DNA of 51,275 nt from the NCBI GenBank assembly GCA_030650425.1, contig JAUSED010000011.1, positions 1-51,275 on the forward strand. Direction: 5' to 3'. This document shows, piece by piece, positions 19,735-28,900 of this stretch. Each line of letters starts with the position of its first letter. The first letter of the stretch is position 1. This stretch comes from Candidatus Omnitrophota bacterium. GTDB taxonomy: Bacteria > Omnitrophota > Gorgyraeia > Gygaellales > Profunditerraquicolaceae. The position numbers and the translations under genes were made by a program. The notes under the pieces were generated by a model, which saw only the letters and a list, made by a program, of their open reading frames with translations, had not been told where the DNA came from and ran no database searches.

Positions 19735-20516
19735 ACTATGATGTCGACATAAAACTTGAAACCACTACTGTTTGGTCATTCCCGGAGCGAGGTAATTGGG
19801 CAACGCACAAACCAAGCTATCGAGGTAATTGGGCCCCGCAAATTCCCCGTAATCTTATTCTGAAATATACCCAAGAAGGTGAATTAATCTTAGACTCTAT
19901 GGTGGGAGCAGGAACCACCTTAATCGAAGCCAAATTATTAAATCGCGATGCAATAGGTATAGATATTAATTCCCAAGCTATAAAGCTTGCAAAAGAAGCG
20001 CTTGAATTTGAAGTAGAGAATAAATCAAAACAAGAATGCTATATCGGCGATGCGAGAAAGCTTGAGAATATTATTAGCGATTCAATAGACCTCGTAGCTA
20101 CTCACCCGCCATATTTAAATATTATTAAATATTCAGAATGTCCTATCTTAGGAGATCTATCAAATATTGGTAGTCTTTCCAAGTTTCTTACTGAATTTGA
20201 AACGGCCGTAAAAGAATTCTATCGCGTTCTAAAACCAAACCATTACTGCGCCATTTTGATTGGAGATACAAGAAGGCATAGACATTATATTCCTTTGGCG
20301 TTTAATATTATGAGTTTATTCCTAAAGAACGGATTCATCCTAAAAGAAGATATTATAAAAATTCAGCACAATTGTCAGACGACTCCTAGATGGAGCAGTG
20401 AAGCTAAGAAATATGATTTTTATCTGATTATGCATGAGCATCTGTTTATATTTAGAAAGCCTAAAGCAAGCGAGAATTTAAATGACTTTAAAGAAAGTAT
20501 GCATATTGCTTGTTAA
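19731..20516 (+). CDS. Second DNA methyltransferase (N4-cytosine/N6-adenine, beta-type)
   Basis: 261 residues, start overlapping the nuclease stop by 4 bp (ATGA). SAM motif LILDSMVGAGTTLIEA comes after RGNWAPQIPRNLI, and the catalytic motif appears as THPPYLNIIKYS, an (S/T/D)PPY variant with His. This class is unlike the D12 enzyme at 18009, so the two probably protect different strands or bases of one site. The C-terminus carries EHLFIFRKP, typical of this group. Confidence 0.88.
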   Translation: MNYDVDIKLETTTVWSFPERGNWATHKPSYRGNWAPQIPRNLILKYTQEGELILDSMVGAGTTLIEAKLLNRDAIGIDINSQAIKLAKEALEFEVENKSKQECYIGDARKLENIISDSIDLVATHPPYLNIIKYSECPILGDLSNIGSLSKFLTEFETAVKEFYRVLKPNHYCAILIGDTRRHRHYIPLAFNIMSLFLKNGFILKEDIIKIQHNCQTTPRWSSEAKKYDFYLIMHEHLFIFRKPKASENLNDFKESMHIAC

Positions 20517-20550
20517 TAGAGAACAGCGCGGTTCTTAGAAAAATAAATTC

Positions 20551-20910
20551 TTGATGGCACAGGGGAAAAAAAGGGGGGGGCCTATAGTGAACGATAAAGA
20601 CACCCAAAACTTGCTTGAAAATTTGTATAAAAACTTGAGTCCTAAAGGATTTGAGTTTTTAATAAAAGTTTTATTAGAAAAACTTGGGTTTGATGAAATA
20701 GAAGTAACGGGGCAATCTGGCGATGGCGGTATAAGGGGAAGGCAAGTAGCAGGCAAGTAGACAGTTTATCAAACTTGCTTGTTTTCAACAAGTTACGTAA
20801 GAATTTATAAACGTAAAACGAAACTTCCAAAAAGCAAAAGAATTATCTCAAAAAATAAACGACACTGGACGGATTAAATTAGCAGAGCAATATTTGAATC
20901 ACTTGCTTTA
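20551..20910 (+). pseudogene. Mrr-like restriction endonuclease remnant
   Basis: The frame 20551-20760 encodes LSPKGFEFLIKVLLEKLGF then EIEVTGQSGDGGI, the start of an Mrr-type (PD-(D/E)xK) nuclease domain, and then stops. Downstream fragments in another frame (20801-20908, e.g. NFQKAKELSQKINDTGRIKL) look like decayed coding sequence. The start is unclear: a GTG at 20587 follows a run of eight G that could act as ribosome site. A7 and G8 homopolymers at 20566-20580 sit in the leader. Nonfunctional unless the breaks are sequencing errors. Confidence 0.6.
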
Positions 20911-20955
20911 AGTAAACTATGGGACGTTTCTATGTTTTAAAATTAGGAGGTTTCA

Positions 20956-21165
20956 ATGGCCGAAGGCGGATTTTTAGTTAAGTTTGACGGGAAAGAGGTA
21001 ACGCGCTGTTTTGCAGTGGCATTTGATTATGATGATTGGCAATATACGATTAATGAGACAGAAAAGAATAAATTGCCGGCCGTAAAGAAGATAGCTATAG
21101 AGGTGGAAGATCAGGAATTAAAAACGAGAGCCTTCGCCTGCTCCGGCAGGCTCAGGATGACATAA
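20956..21165 (+). CDS. Small protein of unknown function
   Basis: 69 residues with an excellent ribosome site (TTAGGAGG). Sequence MAEGGFLVKFDGKEVTRCF, FDYDDWQYTINE, then a charged VKKIAIEVEDQELKT. No family recognised. The last ~12 residues (RAFACSGRLRMT) are encoded by a palindromic repeat and are probably not ancestral, so the original stop may have been lost to an insertion. Confidence 0.6.
   Translation: MAEGGFLVKFDGKEVTRCFAVAFDYDDWQYTINETEKNKLPAVKKIAIEVEDQELKTRAFACSGRLRMT
21129..21162 (+). repeat. REP-like palindrome
   Basis: GCCTGC-TCCG-GCAGGC (21136-21151) within an outer CCT/AGG pair, followed by CTCAGGATGACA. It is GC-rich against AT-rich surroundings and forms the 3' end of the small gene at 20956. 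The shape is that of short dispersed intergenic palindromes. Confidence 0.5.
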
Positions 21166-21198
21166 GAATGAAAAGATATCTGATAGTTTTTACAATAA

Positions 21199-21234
21199 CC
21201 CTTGCTGTGCTAGGAATAACGGCAAGGGCTTTTT
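21199..21234 (+). terminator. Probable terminator
   Basis: CCCTTGC (21199-21205) pairs with GCAAGGG (21222-21228) and is followed by CTTTTT. The same bases lie in a 28-codon frame (21168-21254) that reads like a signal peptide (MKRYLIVFTITLAVLGITARA) but has no mature part, so I read the region as a terminator. Confidence 0.55.
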
Positions 21235-21306
21235 GTTATCAGGCAGTATATTAAGCTTACCATACAAAAGATATATAATCAATTAAATTGTTAGGTAAAT
21301 AAAGAC

Positions 21307-21356
21307 TTGACATTCCTACCAAACAAAGTATAATTTTAATAGATAAATGTTTGGTA
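21307..21356 (+). promoter_or_regulatory. Consensus promoter with palindromic operator
   Basis: TTGACA (21307-21312) and TATAAT (21329-21334) are both perfect, 16 bp apart. A perfect 9-bp inverted repeat brackets the -10: TACCAAACA (21317-21325) and TGTTTGGTA (21348-21356). This is a typical arrangement for an autorepressed toxin-antitoxin operon. Confidence 0.8.
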
Positions 21357-21369
21357 AAGGAGGATGATT

Positions 21370-21684
21370 ATGAGTGTTATTAAGGGAGTATTGAAAGAGG
21401 AGTTAGAAAACTCTCGCGATATGCTGAAGCGTTATCAAGAGGAGATAGCTAAGATAAAAGGCTGCCTCATAAGAAAGAAGATAGGCAAGCGCTATTATTA
21501 TTATTTGGTAAAAAGGCAAGGTAAAAAGGTAAAGTTTATCTACAAAGGCCCTATTTCAGAAGAAATTAAGAAAGCTTACCTTAAACAGAGAAAAATACTT
21601 AATAAGTATAGGAAGCTATTGCTGCAAGTCAAAAATCAGATTAAGTTCATAAGGAGAGCGTTGCGTGGAAAAGAAGCAGTATGA
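21370..21684 (+). CDS. Basic coiled-coil protein, antitoxin-like partner
   Basis: 104 residues from the ATG at 21370, six bases after AAAGGAGG; the ATG at 21364 abuts the ribosome site and is unlikely. Lys/Arg-rich, with an N-terminal helix, a central RYYYYLVKRQGKKVKFIYKGPI segment and a long C-terminal helix. It overlaps the nucleotidyltransferase by 20 bp. Its basic charge and the operator at its promoter suggest DNA binding and partner neutralisation; function is inferred from context. Confidence 0.65.
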   Translation: MSVIKGVLKEELENSRDMLKRYQEEIAKIKGCLIRKKIGKRYYYYLVKRQGKKVKFIYKGPISEEIKKAYLKQRKILNKYRKLLLQVKNQIKFIRRALRGKEAV

Positions 21685-22357
21685 GTTATGTCTAGAAATC
21701 TTAAAGCGGTTTCAGAAGGCCGGCATACTTAATGATTTTATTCTTATCGGCAGCTGGAGCGCGTATTTTTATAATGAATACTTCGCTGGCACTAAGTATT
21801 TAGATCGCGCAGCCCTAAAAACCAGAGATATAGATTTCTTAATAGATAATCCGGCTAAAATAAAACATGAGGTTAATCTGCCGGAGCTTCTTGGCGATCT
21901 CGGTTTCATTATAATTTACAAGGGAGAAAAGGGATATATCAAACTTGAGCACCCTGACTTGTTGCTTGAGTTTTTAGTTTTGGAGAAGGGCAGGGGTATA
22001 GATAAACCATTTCCATTGCCCAAATTAGGCATAAATGCCGTAGCTTTAAGATTTCTTAACTTCTTATCGGCAAAGACGATTAAGGTTAAAGTAGGAGATT
22101 TCTATGTGACTTTGCCTCATCCAGCTAATTTCGCGCTGCATAAGTTAATTATTTTCCAAAGAAGACTAAAGGAAGATAAAGCGGCTAAAGACAGGAATAT
22201 CGCTATTGAAATATTGAAGTCACTAATGAATAAAGGCGAATCTTCCGTAATTAAGCAAGTTTTTAGTTCTATCCCTAAAAAATGGCAGAATAGGATAATA
22301 AGGGGTTTGGATAAGACTGAAGATAGGAATATTTTGGCGATCTTGACAAGCCCTTGA
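21665..22357 (+). CDS. Nucleotidyltransferase-fold protein (candidate toxin)
   Basis: 230 residues from a GTG at 21665 with AAGGAG eight bases upstream. The DNA-polymerase-beta-like nucleotidyltransferase core is seen in GSWSAYFYNEY followed by TRDIDFLID, with LLLEFLV as the likely third acidic strand. A helical C-terminal half follows. This resembles AbiEii/MenT-like nucleotidyltransferases, which often act as toxins in two-gene modules. The overlap with a small basic protein under a palindromic promoter supports that reading; an unrelated housekeeping transferase cannot be excluded. Confidence 0.7.
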   Translation: MEKKQYELCLEILKRFQKAGILNDFILIGSWSAYFYNEYFAGTKYLDRAALKTRDIDFLIDNPAKIKHEVNLPELLGDLGFIIIYKGEKGYIKLEHPDLLLEFLVLEKGRGIDKPFPLPKLGINAVALRFLNFLSAKTIKVKVGDFYVTLPHPANFALHKLIIFQRRLKEDKAAKDRNIAIEILKSLMNKGESSVIKQVFSSIPKKWQNRIIRGLDKTEDRNILAILTSP

Positions 22358-22368
22358 AAGATTTTTAA

Positions 22369-23058
22369 ATGAAAACTTTTGTTATCGGGGATATCCACGG
22401 CGCCTTTAAGGCGCTTTTGCAATGTTTTGAGCGGTCTAGTTTTAATAGGAGGAGCGATCGGTTAATCGTGATTGGCGATGTATGTGATGGGTATTTTGAG
22501 GTTAACCAATGTATCGATGAGCTTTTAAAGATTAAGCATTGTGACTTGATTATTGGGAATCACGATATGTGGGCGTTGGATTGGGCGGAAAGAGGAGAGA
22601 AGCCGGAGATATGAACGAGCCAAGGCGGTTATCGTACGATAGAGTCATATGGCGGCGGGCCTATGCCCAAAGCGCACGTTGATTTTTTAAAGAACGGGCA
22701 TCTTTGGCTTGAGGTTGATGGTCAGATATTTGTTCATGGCGGCTTTAACCCGGATATACCTTTGTCAAGCCATAGCGCCCAAACTTTGGTCTGGGACAGA
22801 ATGCTTTTAGATGCGGCCTGGAAGAAACACCTGACGGGTAAAGAGTGCAGGGTGGGCAGCTTCAAAGATATATTTATAGGGCACACGACGACAGAGCTTT
22901 ATAATACCTTGAAGCCGATTCATGCGTGTAATGTTTGGGATATCGATACTGGCGCGGGCTGGTCAGGTAAACTTACCATAATGGACGTCGATACCAAGGA
23001 ATACTGGCAATCTGATTTAACTCCGGATTTGTATGGAGGGGTTCCGGGTAGACAATAG
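22369..23058 (+). pseudogene. PPP-family metallophosphatase with in-frame TGA
   Basis: One reading frame of 230 codons carries the complete PPP signature: GDIHG, GDVCDG, GNHDMW before a TGA at 22612-22614, then FVHGGFNP and GHTTTE after it. Frame is unchanged across the stop, and the surrounding residues (PEI-stop-TSQGGYRTIESYGG) fit a Trp codon, so TGG to TGA is the simplest cause. Such enzymes hydrolyse phosphoproteins or dinucleoside polyphosphates. An ATG at 22663 would restart only the C-terminal half and miss the first metal ligands. Confidence 0.8.
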
Positions 23059-23082
23059 GGGCATACTTTTTTATTTTTTTTC

Positions 23083-23112
23083 TTGACATAGGGTAGGGGG
23101 GTATGGTATACT
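23083..23112 (+). promoter_or_regulatory. csoR promoter with CsoR-type operator
   Basis: TTGACA (23083-23088) and TATACT (23107-23112), 18 bp apart. The spacer and -10 read AGGGTAGGGGGGTATGGTAT, a G-tract flanked by TAC/GTA steps resembling the operators bound by CsoR at copper genes. Binding here would block RNA polymerase until Cu(I) is present. Confidence 0.75.
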
Positions 23113-23134
23113 TCAATTGAAAGGAGATAATACT

Positions 23135-23419
23135 ATGGCTAATCCCACTACTCACGAAGAACAACTGGAATATTTGAAGAAGATTGAAGGCCAGGTGCGC
23201 GGCATCCAGCGGATGATTGATCAAAAGCGCTACTGCGTGGATATCATTACGCAGATACACTCGATTATCGGAGGGCTCTATCGGGTGGAAAATGAGGTTT
23301 TCAAGAAGCATATCCAAGGGTGTGTTGCTAATACCTTAAAAGGATCCTCGGAAGCAGAAAAAGAGAAGAAAATTCAAGAGATAGTAGAACTTACGGCAAG
23401 GTTCAGGAAGTCAAACTGA
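23135..23419 (+). CDS. csoR: Copper-sensing repressor CsoR
   Basis: 94 residues from the ATG at 23135 (AAAGGAG upstream). All-helical DUF156 regulator. The Cu(I) ligand set C34-x24-H59-x3-C63 has exactly the spacing of characterised CsoR (Cys-His-Cys), rather than the Ni/Co RcnR or persulfide CstR pattern. It precedes copper efflux genes and has a fitting operator at its promoter, so copper derepression of the whole block is the natural model. Confidence 0.92.
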   Translation: MANPTTHEEQLEYLKKIEGQVRGIQRMIDQKRYCVDIITQIHSIIGGLYRVENEVFKKHIQGCVANTLKGSSEAEKEKKIQEIVELTARFRKSN

Positions 23420-23447
23420 TAATTCTACTATTAGGGGATAAGATAAT

Positions 23448-24722
23448 ATGTTAAAATATATACAATATATGATAAAAAAGAGACTGGTATTTTTTATTAT
23501 TATTGTCTTATTATTCATTCCTCAGTATTCCTTTTCCGCGGAATCTCTTTCCTTAAATTCGTTGATAGACGAATGCCTGAAGAATAATCCCCAGATCCGG
23601 GCAGCCAAATACCGTTATGAGGCAGCTAAATCCAGAGTTAAATTGCTGCGTACACTTGCCGATCCGAAATTAGAATATGAATATGATAAAATAACCGCGG
23701 GGATGGACGCGGTGATGGATGGGAAGACCGGCCCTATGCGTACCATTTCCCTTTCCCAAGAGATTCCTTTTCCTACTAAATTATTCCTTAGAAAGCAATC
23801 CGCGCAAAAAGAAGCTAACGCCTTTGAACAGGAATATAAAGAAACAGAACGCCGGGTGATTAAAGACTTAAAAGAGGCATTTTTTCAAATTTACTTAAAT
23901 GAGAAAAAGATCGCGGTTACTGATGAAAACCTAAATTTGCTTTCACAATTCATCGAGATTGCCAATAAGAAATACGCGGTAAATAAGGCAGGGCTTCAGG
24001 ATTCTTTAAAGGCGCAGGTAGAATACTCCAAGCTTTCTAACCAGCTGGTATTGTTAGAGCAGGAAAAAGCGATTGCTCAGAATATGTTAAATAGCCTGCT
24101 TAATCGTCCACAGGGGAGCGAGGCCGCCAATTTAGAAGAAAAAAGTAATAAGCAGTTGGGGGTAGAAGAAGAGGATATACTTAAGCTGACCAAAGAAAAC
24201 CGCCCGGAGTTGAAATCTTTCCGCGAGATGCTCAGGAAATCCGAGATTGATTACGCGCTTAGTAAACAAGAATACCTGCCGGATATTATGCTTAAATACA
24301 AACGGCAGATAAACGGTCCTTCTGGCGCCTGGGCTGGCTCAATCGGAGCGACCGTACCTCTCTGGTTTTTTGAAAAACAGGATTCCTTCGTTAAAGAAGC
24401 TAAGGCCAATGTGGGTGTAGCTGAGGCAGAATACAAGGCTACTGAGAATATGGTTTTAGCTGAATCGCGCAGCGCCTACGTAAAATTTGAAGCTGCCAAG
24501 AGTTTGGTGAAAATCTACGAAACCGGGGTTTTGCCTCAGGCCCAGGCAGCTTTTGAAACAGCGCGCTCTGGCTACACAGCGGATAAAATAAGCTTCTTAG
24601 ATTTGTTGGATAGTTTGCGCACTTTACGGGATTTCCAGATGGAGTATTTTGAATCTCTGGCTAATTTAGAGATTACCTTGGCGGATTTAGAGCGGACTGT
24701 CGGGGTAGATATCAAGGAGTGA
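23448..24722 (+). CDS. cusC: TolC-family outer-membrane efflux channel (CusC-like)
   Basis: 424 residues with an N-terminal signal peptide (hydrophobic VFFIIIVLLFIPQYSFSA). Two long-helix repeats characteristic of outer-membrane factors: LNSLIDECLKNNPQIRAAKYRYEAAKSR in the first (shown in part: LKNNPQIRAAKYRYEAA) and AEAEYKATENMV with FDTARSGY-like FETARSGYTADKISFLDLLD in the second. It forms the trimeric exit duct for the RND pump encoded next. Spacing of 7 bp to the adaptor gene. Confidence 0.9.
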   Translation: MLKYIQYMIKKRLVFFIIIVLLFIPQYSFSAESLSLNSLIDECLKNNPQIRAAKYRYEAAKSRVKLLRTLADPKLEYEYDKITAGMDAVMDGKTGPMRTISLSQEIPFPTKLFLRKQSAQKEANAFEQEYKETERRVIKDLKEAFFQIYLNEKKIAVTDENLNLLSQFIEIANKKYAVNKAGLQDSLKAQVEYSKLSNQLVLLEQEKAIAQNMLNSLLNRPQGSEAANLEEKSNKQLGVEEEDILKLTKENRPELKSFREMLRKSEIDYALSKQEYLPDIMLKYKRQINGPSGAWAGSIGATVPLWFFEKQDSFVKEAKANVGVAEAEYKATENMVLAESRSAYVKFEAAKSLVKIYETGVLPQAQAAFETARSGYTADKISFLDLLDSLRTLRDFQMEYFESLANLEITLADLERTVGVDIKE

Positions 24723-24729
24723 GGAAAAT

Positions 24730-25926
24730 ATGAATAAGAAAAAAATGTTTTTGATGATTGTAATGATCGTTGCGGTATTAGCGCTAATCTTGCTCGTTTT
24801 TATTTTTAAGGGCAATCGTTCTCCGGGTTATCTGGCAATTGAAGGTAAGAATGAATCGGCAGATAAGGCTGTTTATTATTGCCCGATGCACCCGGATTTT
24901 ACCGCGGATAAGCCGGGAAGCTGCGCCATTTGCGGAATGAGCCTGGTAAAAAAAGAAAAAGTGAGCACTAAAAACACAGGTAAAAATAAAATTCTCCATT
25001 ACCGTAATCCGATGGATCCGGAAGTAACCAGCCCTGTTCCGATGAAAGACTCTATGGGTATGGATTATGTTCCGGTTTATGAGGGAGAAAAGGCTGCTGA
25101 AGAAGCGGGTATCTATATGAGCCCGGAAAAACAGCAAATGATCGGAGTAAAAAAAGAAAAAATCGAGAAGAGAGGCCTAGCGCGGGAGATTCTTACGGTA
25201 GGTAAAGTTGCCTATGACCCGGAGCTCTATGTGGCACAGGAAGAATACCTGCAGTCGTTAAAAACGGTAGAGGCTACCAGAAAAAGCGTTTTACCTTCAG
25301 TAAGCGGGCAATCTAAATCTCTACTGGAAGCCGCTGGAAAGAAACTCATCCTTTTAGGGATGACCAAAGATCAGATTGAGGAATTAGGTAAGCAGGGTAA
25401 GGCTCAGGAAAATCTTTATCTGCCGTTAGATGAGGATACTGCCTGGGTTTATCTGACGATCTATGAATATGAAATGGGCCTGATTAAGGAGGGAGTTCCG
25501 GTTGAGCTAGAGACGGTGGCTTATCCCGGAGTAAAATTCAGCGGTAAGATTTCCGCGATCACGCCTGTTTTGAACGCCCAAACCCGTTCAGTTCAGGCAA
25601 GAGCAGAAGTTGCTGACCCTGAACATAAACTTAAGCCGGAGATGTTCGTAAATATAAAGATAAAAATTGATTTAGGAGAAAAATTAGCCGTGCCGGAAAG
25701 CGCGGTATTGGATACCGGAACGCGCAAAATAGTTTATCTGGCCAAAGAAGAGGATATGTTGGAAGCGCGGGAAGTTACCTTAGGCCAAAAAGCAGCCGGA
25801 TTCTATGAAGTCTTAGACGGCCTAAAAGAAGGTGATATGGTAGTGACTAGCGGAAACTTTTTAGTTGATTCTGAGAGTAAGTTAAAAGGCGCAGTATCAT
25901 CGTCTGAACATAAGCACGGAGAATAA
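24730..25926 (+). CDS. cusB: RND periplasmic adaptor with metal-binding N-terminus (CusB-like)
   Basis: 398 residues. One N-terminal membrane anchor (~6-26), then a heavy-metal-binding domain YYCPMHPDF...SCAICGMSLVKKE (~50-76), a second Met-rich version RNPMDPEV...DSMGMDYVPVY (~95-120), then barrel-sandwich and beta-barrel adaptor domains. CusB collects Cu(I)/Ag(I) in the periplasm and hands it to CusA through such Met/Cys sites. Only a short stop-start gap separates it from cusA. Confidence 0.93.
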   Translation: MNKKKMFLMIVMIVAVLALILLVFIFKGNRSPGYLAIEGKNESADKAVYYCPMHPDFTADKPGSCAICGMSLVKKEKVSTKNTGKNKILHYRNPMDPEVTSPVPMKDSMGMDYVPVYEGEKAAEEAGIYMSPEKQQMIGVKKEKIEKRGLAREILTVGKVAYDPELYVAQEEYLQSLKTVEATRKSVLPSVSGQSKSLLEAAGKKLILLGMTKDQIEELGKQGKAQENLYLPLDEDTAWVYLTIYEYEMGLIKEGVPVELETVAYPGVKFSGKISAITPVLNAQTRSVQARAEVADPEHKLKPEMFVNIKIKIDLGEKLAVPESAVLDTGTRKIVYLAKEEDMLEAREVTLGQKAAGFYEVLDGLKEGDMVVTSGNFLVDSESKLKGAVSSSEHKHGE

Positions 25927-25927
25927 C

Positions 25928-28900
25928 GTGATTGAGAAAATAATTGAGTTTTCGGCGAAAAATAAATACTTGATTATTATCTTTACCATCGTGGCGATGG
26001 CGGGCGCGGTTTACTGCATTAGGAATATTCCCTTAGATGCAATTCCGGACCTCTCTGATACGCAGGTAATTATTTATTCGCGTTGGGATAGGTCACCGGA
26101 TATTATTGAAGATCAGGTTACTTATCCGATAGTAAGCGCAATGTTAGGCGCCCCGAAAGTAAAAGCCATTCGCGGATTCTCTGATTTCGGATTCTCTTAC
26201 GTTTACATTATCTTTCAGGACGGCACGGATATTTATTGGGCGCGCTCACGCACCCTGGAATACCTAAGCAAAATTATCCCCAAACTTCCGGAGGGAGTAC
26301 GTACTGAAATTGGGCCTGATGCTACGGGCGTAGGCTGGGTCTATCAATACGCGCTGGTAGATAAAAGCGGAAATAATGATTTAGCCCAGCTGCGTAGTTT
26401 TCAGGATTGGTACTTACGTTACTGGCTGCAAAGTGTCCCGGGTGTAGCTGAGGTGGCTTCTGTCGGAGGGTTCCAGAAGCAGTATCAGGTAAATGTCAAT
26501 CCTAATGCCTTACTGGCCTATAAAATTCCCTTAATGCGCGTGATGGAGGCAATCCGCGCGGGGAATAATGATGTAGGCGGCAGGTTAATTGAATTTTCCG
26601 GGACCGAATATATGGTGCGCGGCAGGGGCTATGCAAAAAGTGTGCAGAATATCGAAAATATCGCTCTGGGCACAGATATGTCTGGTACGCCGATTCTGGT
26701 GAAGAATGTGGCGCAGGTGGTCTTGGGCCCGGAAATCCGCCGGGGAGTGGCAGATTTAGATGGGCAGGGAGACACTGTTGGCGGGATTGTGGTGATGCGT
26801 CAAGGCGAAAACGCCTTAAACGTGATTAACCGGGTCAAAGAAAAGATCGAAGAGATCAAGCCCTCTTTACCCAAAGGTGTGGAAATAGTCACGACCTATG
26901 ACCGCTCAGAATTGATTAAACGTTCTATTGAAACCTTAAGGCATCAGTTAACCGAAGAGATGATTATCGTTAGTTTTGTGATTCTTCTTTTTCTTTGGCA
27001 TTTTCCTTCGGCAGTAATTCCTATCGTTACTATACCGATCGCGGTTATCCTTTCTTTCATACCGCTCTTCGGCCTGCGTTTAACCTCAAATATTATGTCT
27101 CTTTCCGGGATTGCTATTTCCATAGGTGTATTGGTAGATGGCGCGATTGTGGAAGTGGAAAATGCCTATAAAAAATTACAGCTTTGGGAGGAAGGGGGCC
27201 GCATAGGGGATTTTCGGTTAGTTAGGTTAAATGCCTTAAAGGAAGTGGGGCCGTCGGTATTTTTCTCGCTGCTTGTGATTGCCGTAGCCTTCCTGCCGGT
27301 GTTTACCTTAGTCGATCAGGAGGGGAGGTTATTTAAACCGCTGGCCTTCAGTAAAAACTTTGCCATGGCCATTGCCGCCATTTTAGCGATTACCTTAGAT
27401 CCGGCCATGCGTATGCTCTTTACAAGGATGGACTACAAAAATTTTAAGCCTAAGTGGCTTGCCAAAATATTCAACACGATTACCGTGGGAAAGTATTACC
27501 CGGAAGAAAAGCATCCGGTGAGTAAAATCCTCTTTAAAATTTATGAGCCTGCCTGTAGATTTGTCTTGAAATACCGTAAAGCCACCTTAATTACTGCCGG
27601 AGTATTGGTTCTTTCTACGATTCCCGTATTTATGCAATTAGGCTCGGAATTTATGCCGCCCTTAAATGAAGGGACAATTCTTTATATGCCTACAACTCTG
27701 CCGGGGATTTCAGTAACCGAAACGCAAAAACTCCTGCAGACAATGGATAAAATTATTAAAAGCGTTCCGGAAGTAGAGCGGGTTTTCGGTAAGGCTGGCC
27801 GCGCTGAAACTTCTACTGACCCCGCGCCATTCTCGATGATGGAAACAACCATTGTATTGAAGCCGGAAGGAGAGTGGCGAAAGGTGCAGCGTTGGTATTC
27901 CGGGATGCCGGATTCTTTACAGGCGCCTTTTCGGCCGATCTGGCGAGACCGGATAACTTGGGAAGATATAGTAAATGAGCTTGACCGGAAACTGCAAATC
28001 CCCGGTGTGACTAATGCCTGGACTATGCCGATTAAAGCGCGCATTGATATGTTATCTACCGGCGTGCGCACACCCGTTGGCATCAAGATTTACGGCGCGG
28101 ATTTAAAAGAAATAGAAGCCATCGGCAGGCGTGTGGAAACGATTGTCAAAAATATAAAGGGTACCCGTAGCGCGTACGCAGAGCGGGTTACCGGCGGATA
28201 TTTTGTGGATTTTGATATTAAGCGGGAAGAGATTGCTAGATATGGTTTAACCATAAAAGAAGTAGAAGAGGTAATAATGTCGGCGATAGGAGGAGAACCG
28301 GTAACGACCACAGTTGAAGGCCGGGAACGTTATACCGTAAATGTGCGCTATGCGCGCGAATTACGCGATGATCTGGATAAATTACGCCGGGTTTTAGTTC
28401 CGACGATGTCCGGCGCGCAGATTCCCCTAGGCCAGTTAGCCGATATCCATTTAGCGCTCGGGCCGGCGATGATCCGCGATGAAAACGGTATGCTTTCCGG
28501 TTATGTCTATGTGGATATTGCCGGCCGCGATGTGGGCAGCTACGTTAATGAAGCCAAGAAAGTAGTACAGAATGAGCTGCGCGTTCCGCAAGGCTATGCT
28601 TTGCAGTGGAGCGGCCAATATGAAAATATGCTCAGGGTCAAAGAAAGATTAAAGTTAGTCATACCGATTACCATTTTTATTATTTTTGTCTTGCTTTATA
28701 TGAATACAAAATCTCCGGTTAAAGCCGGGATTGTGATGTTAGCGGTCCCGTTTTCTTTGATTGGAGCGGTTTGGTTCTTGTATCTTTTGCATTACAATAT
28801 CTCAATTGCTGTCTGGGTGGGGATGATCGCGCTGATGGGCCTTGATGCTGAAACCGGAGTATTTATGCTCTTATTTCTGGATCTTTCTTATTATGAGCGG

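Noticed and set aside
21168-21254. 28-residue signal-peptide-like ORF
   Set aside because: No mature domain and no good ribosome site, and the sequence doubles as a terminator hairpin with T-run.
22612-22614. Selenocysteine or reassigned TGA codon in the phosphatase
   Set aside because: The position fits Trp, not Cys/Sec; no SECIS-like hairpin is evident just downstream; many genes here end in TGA, so the code is standard.
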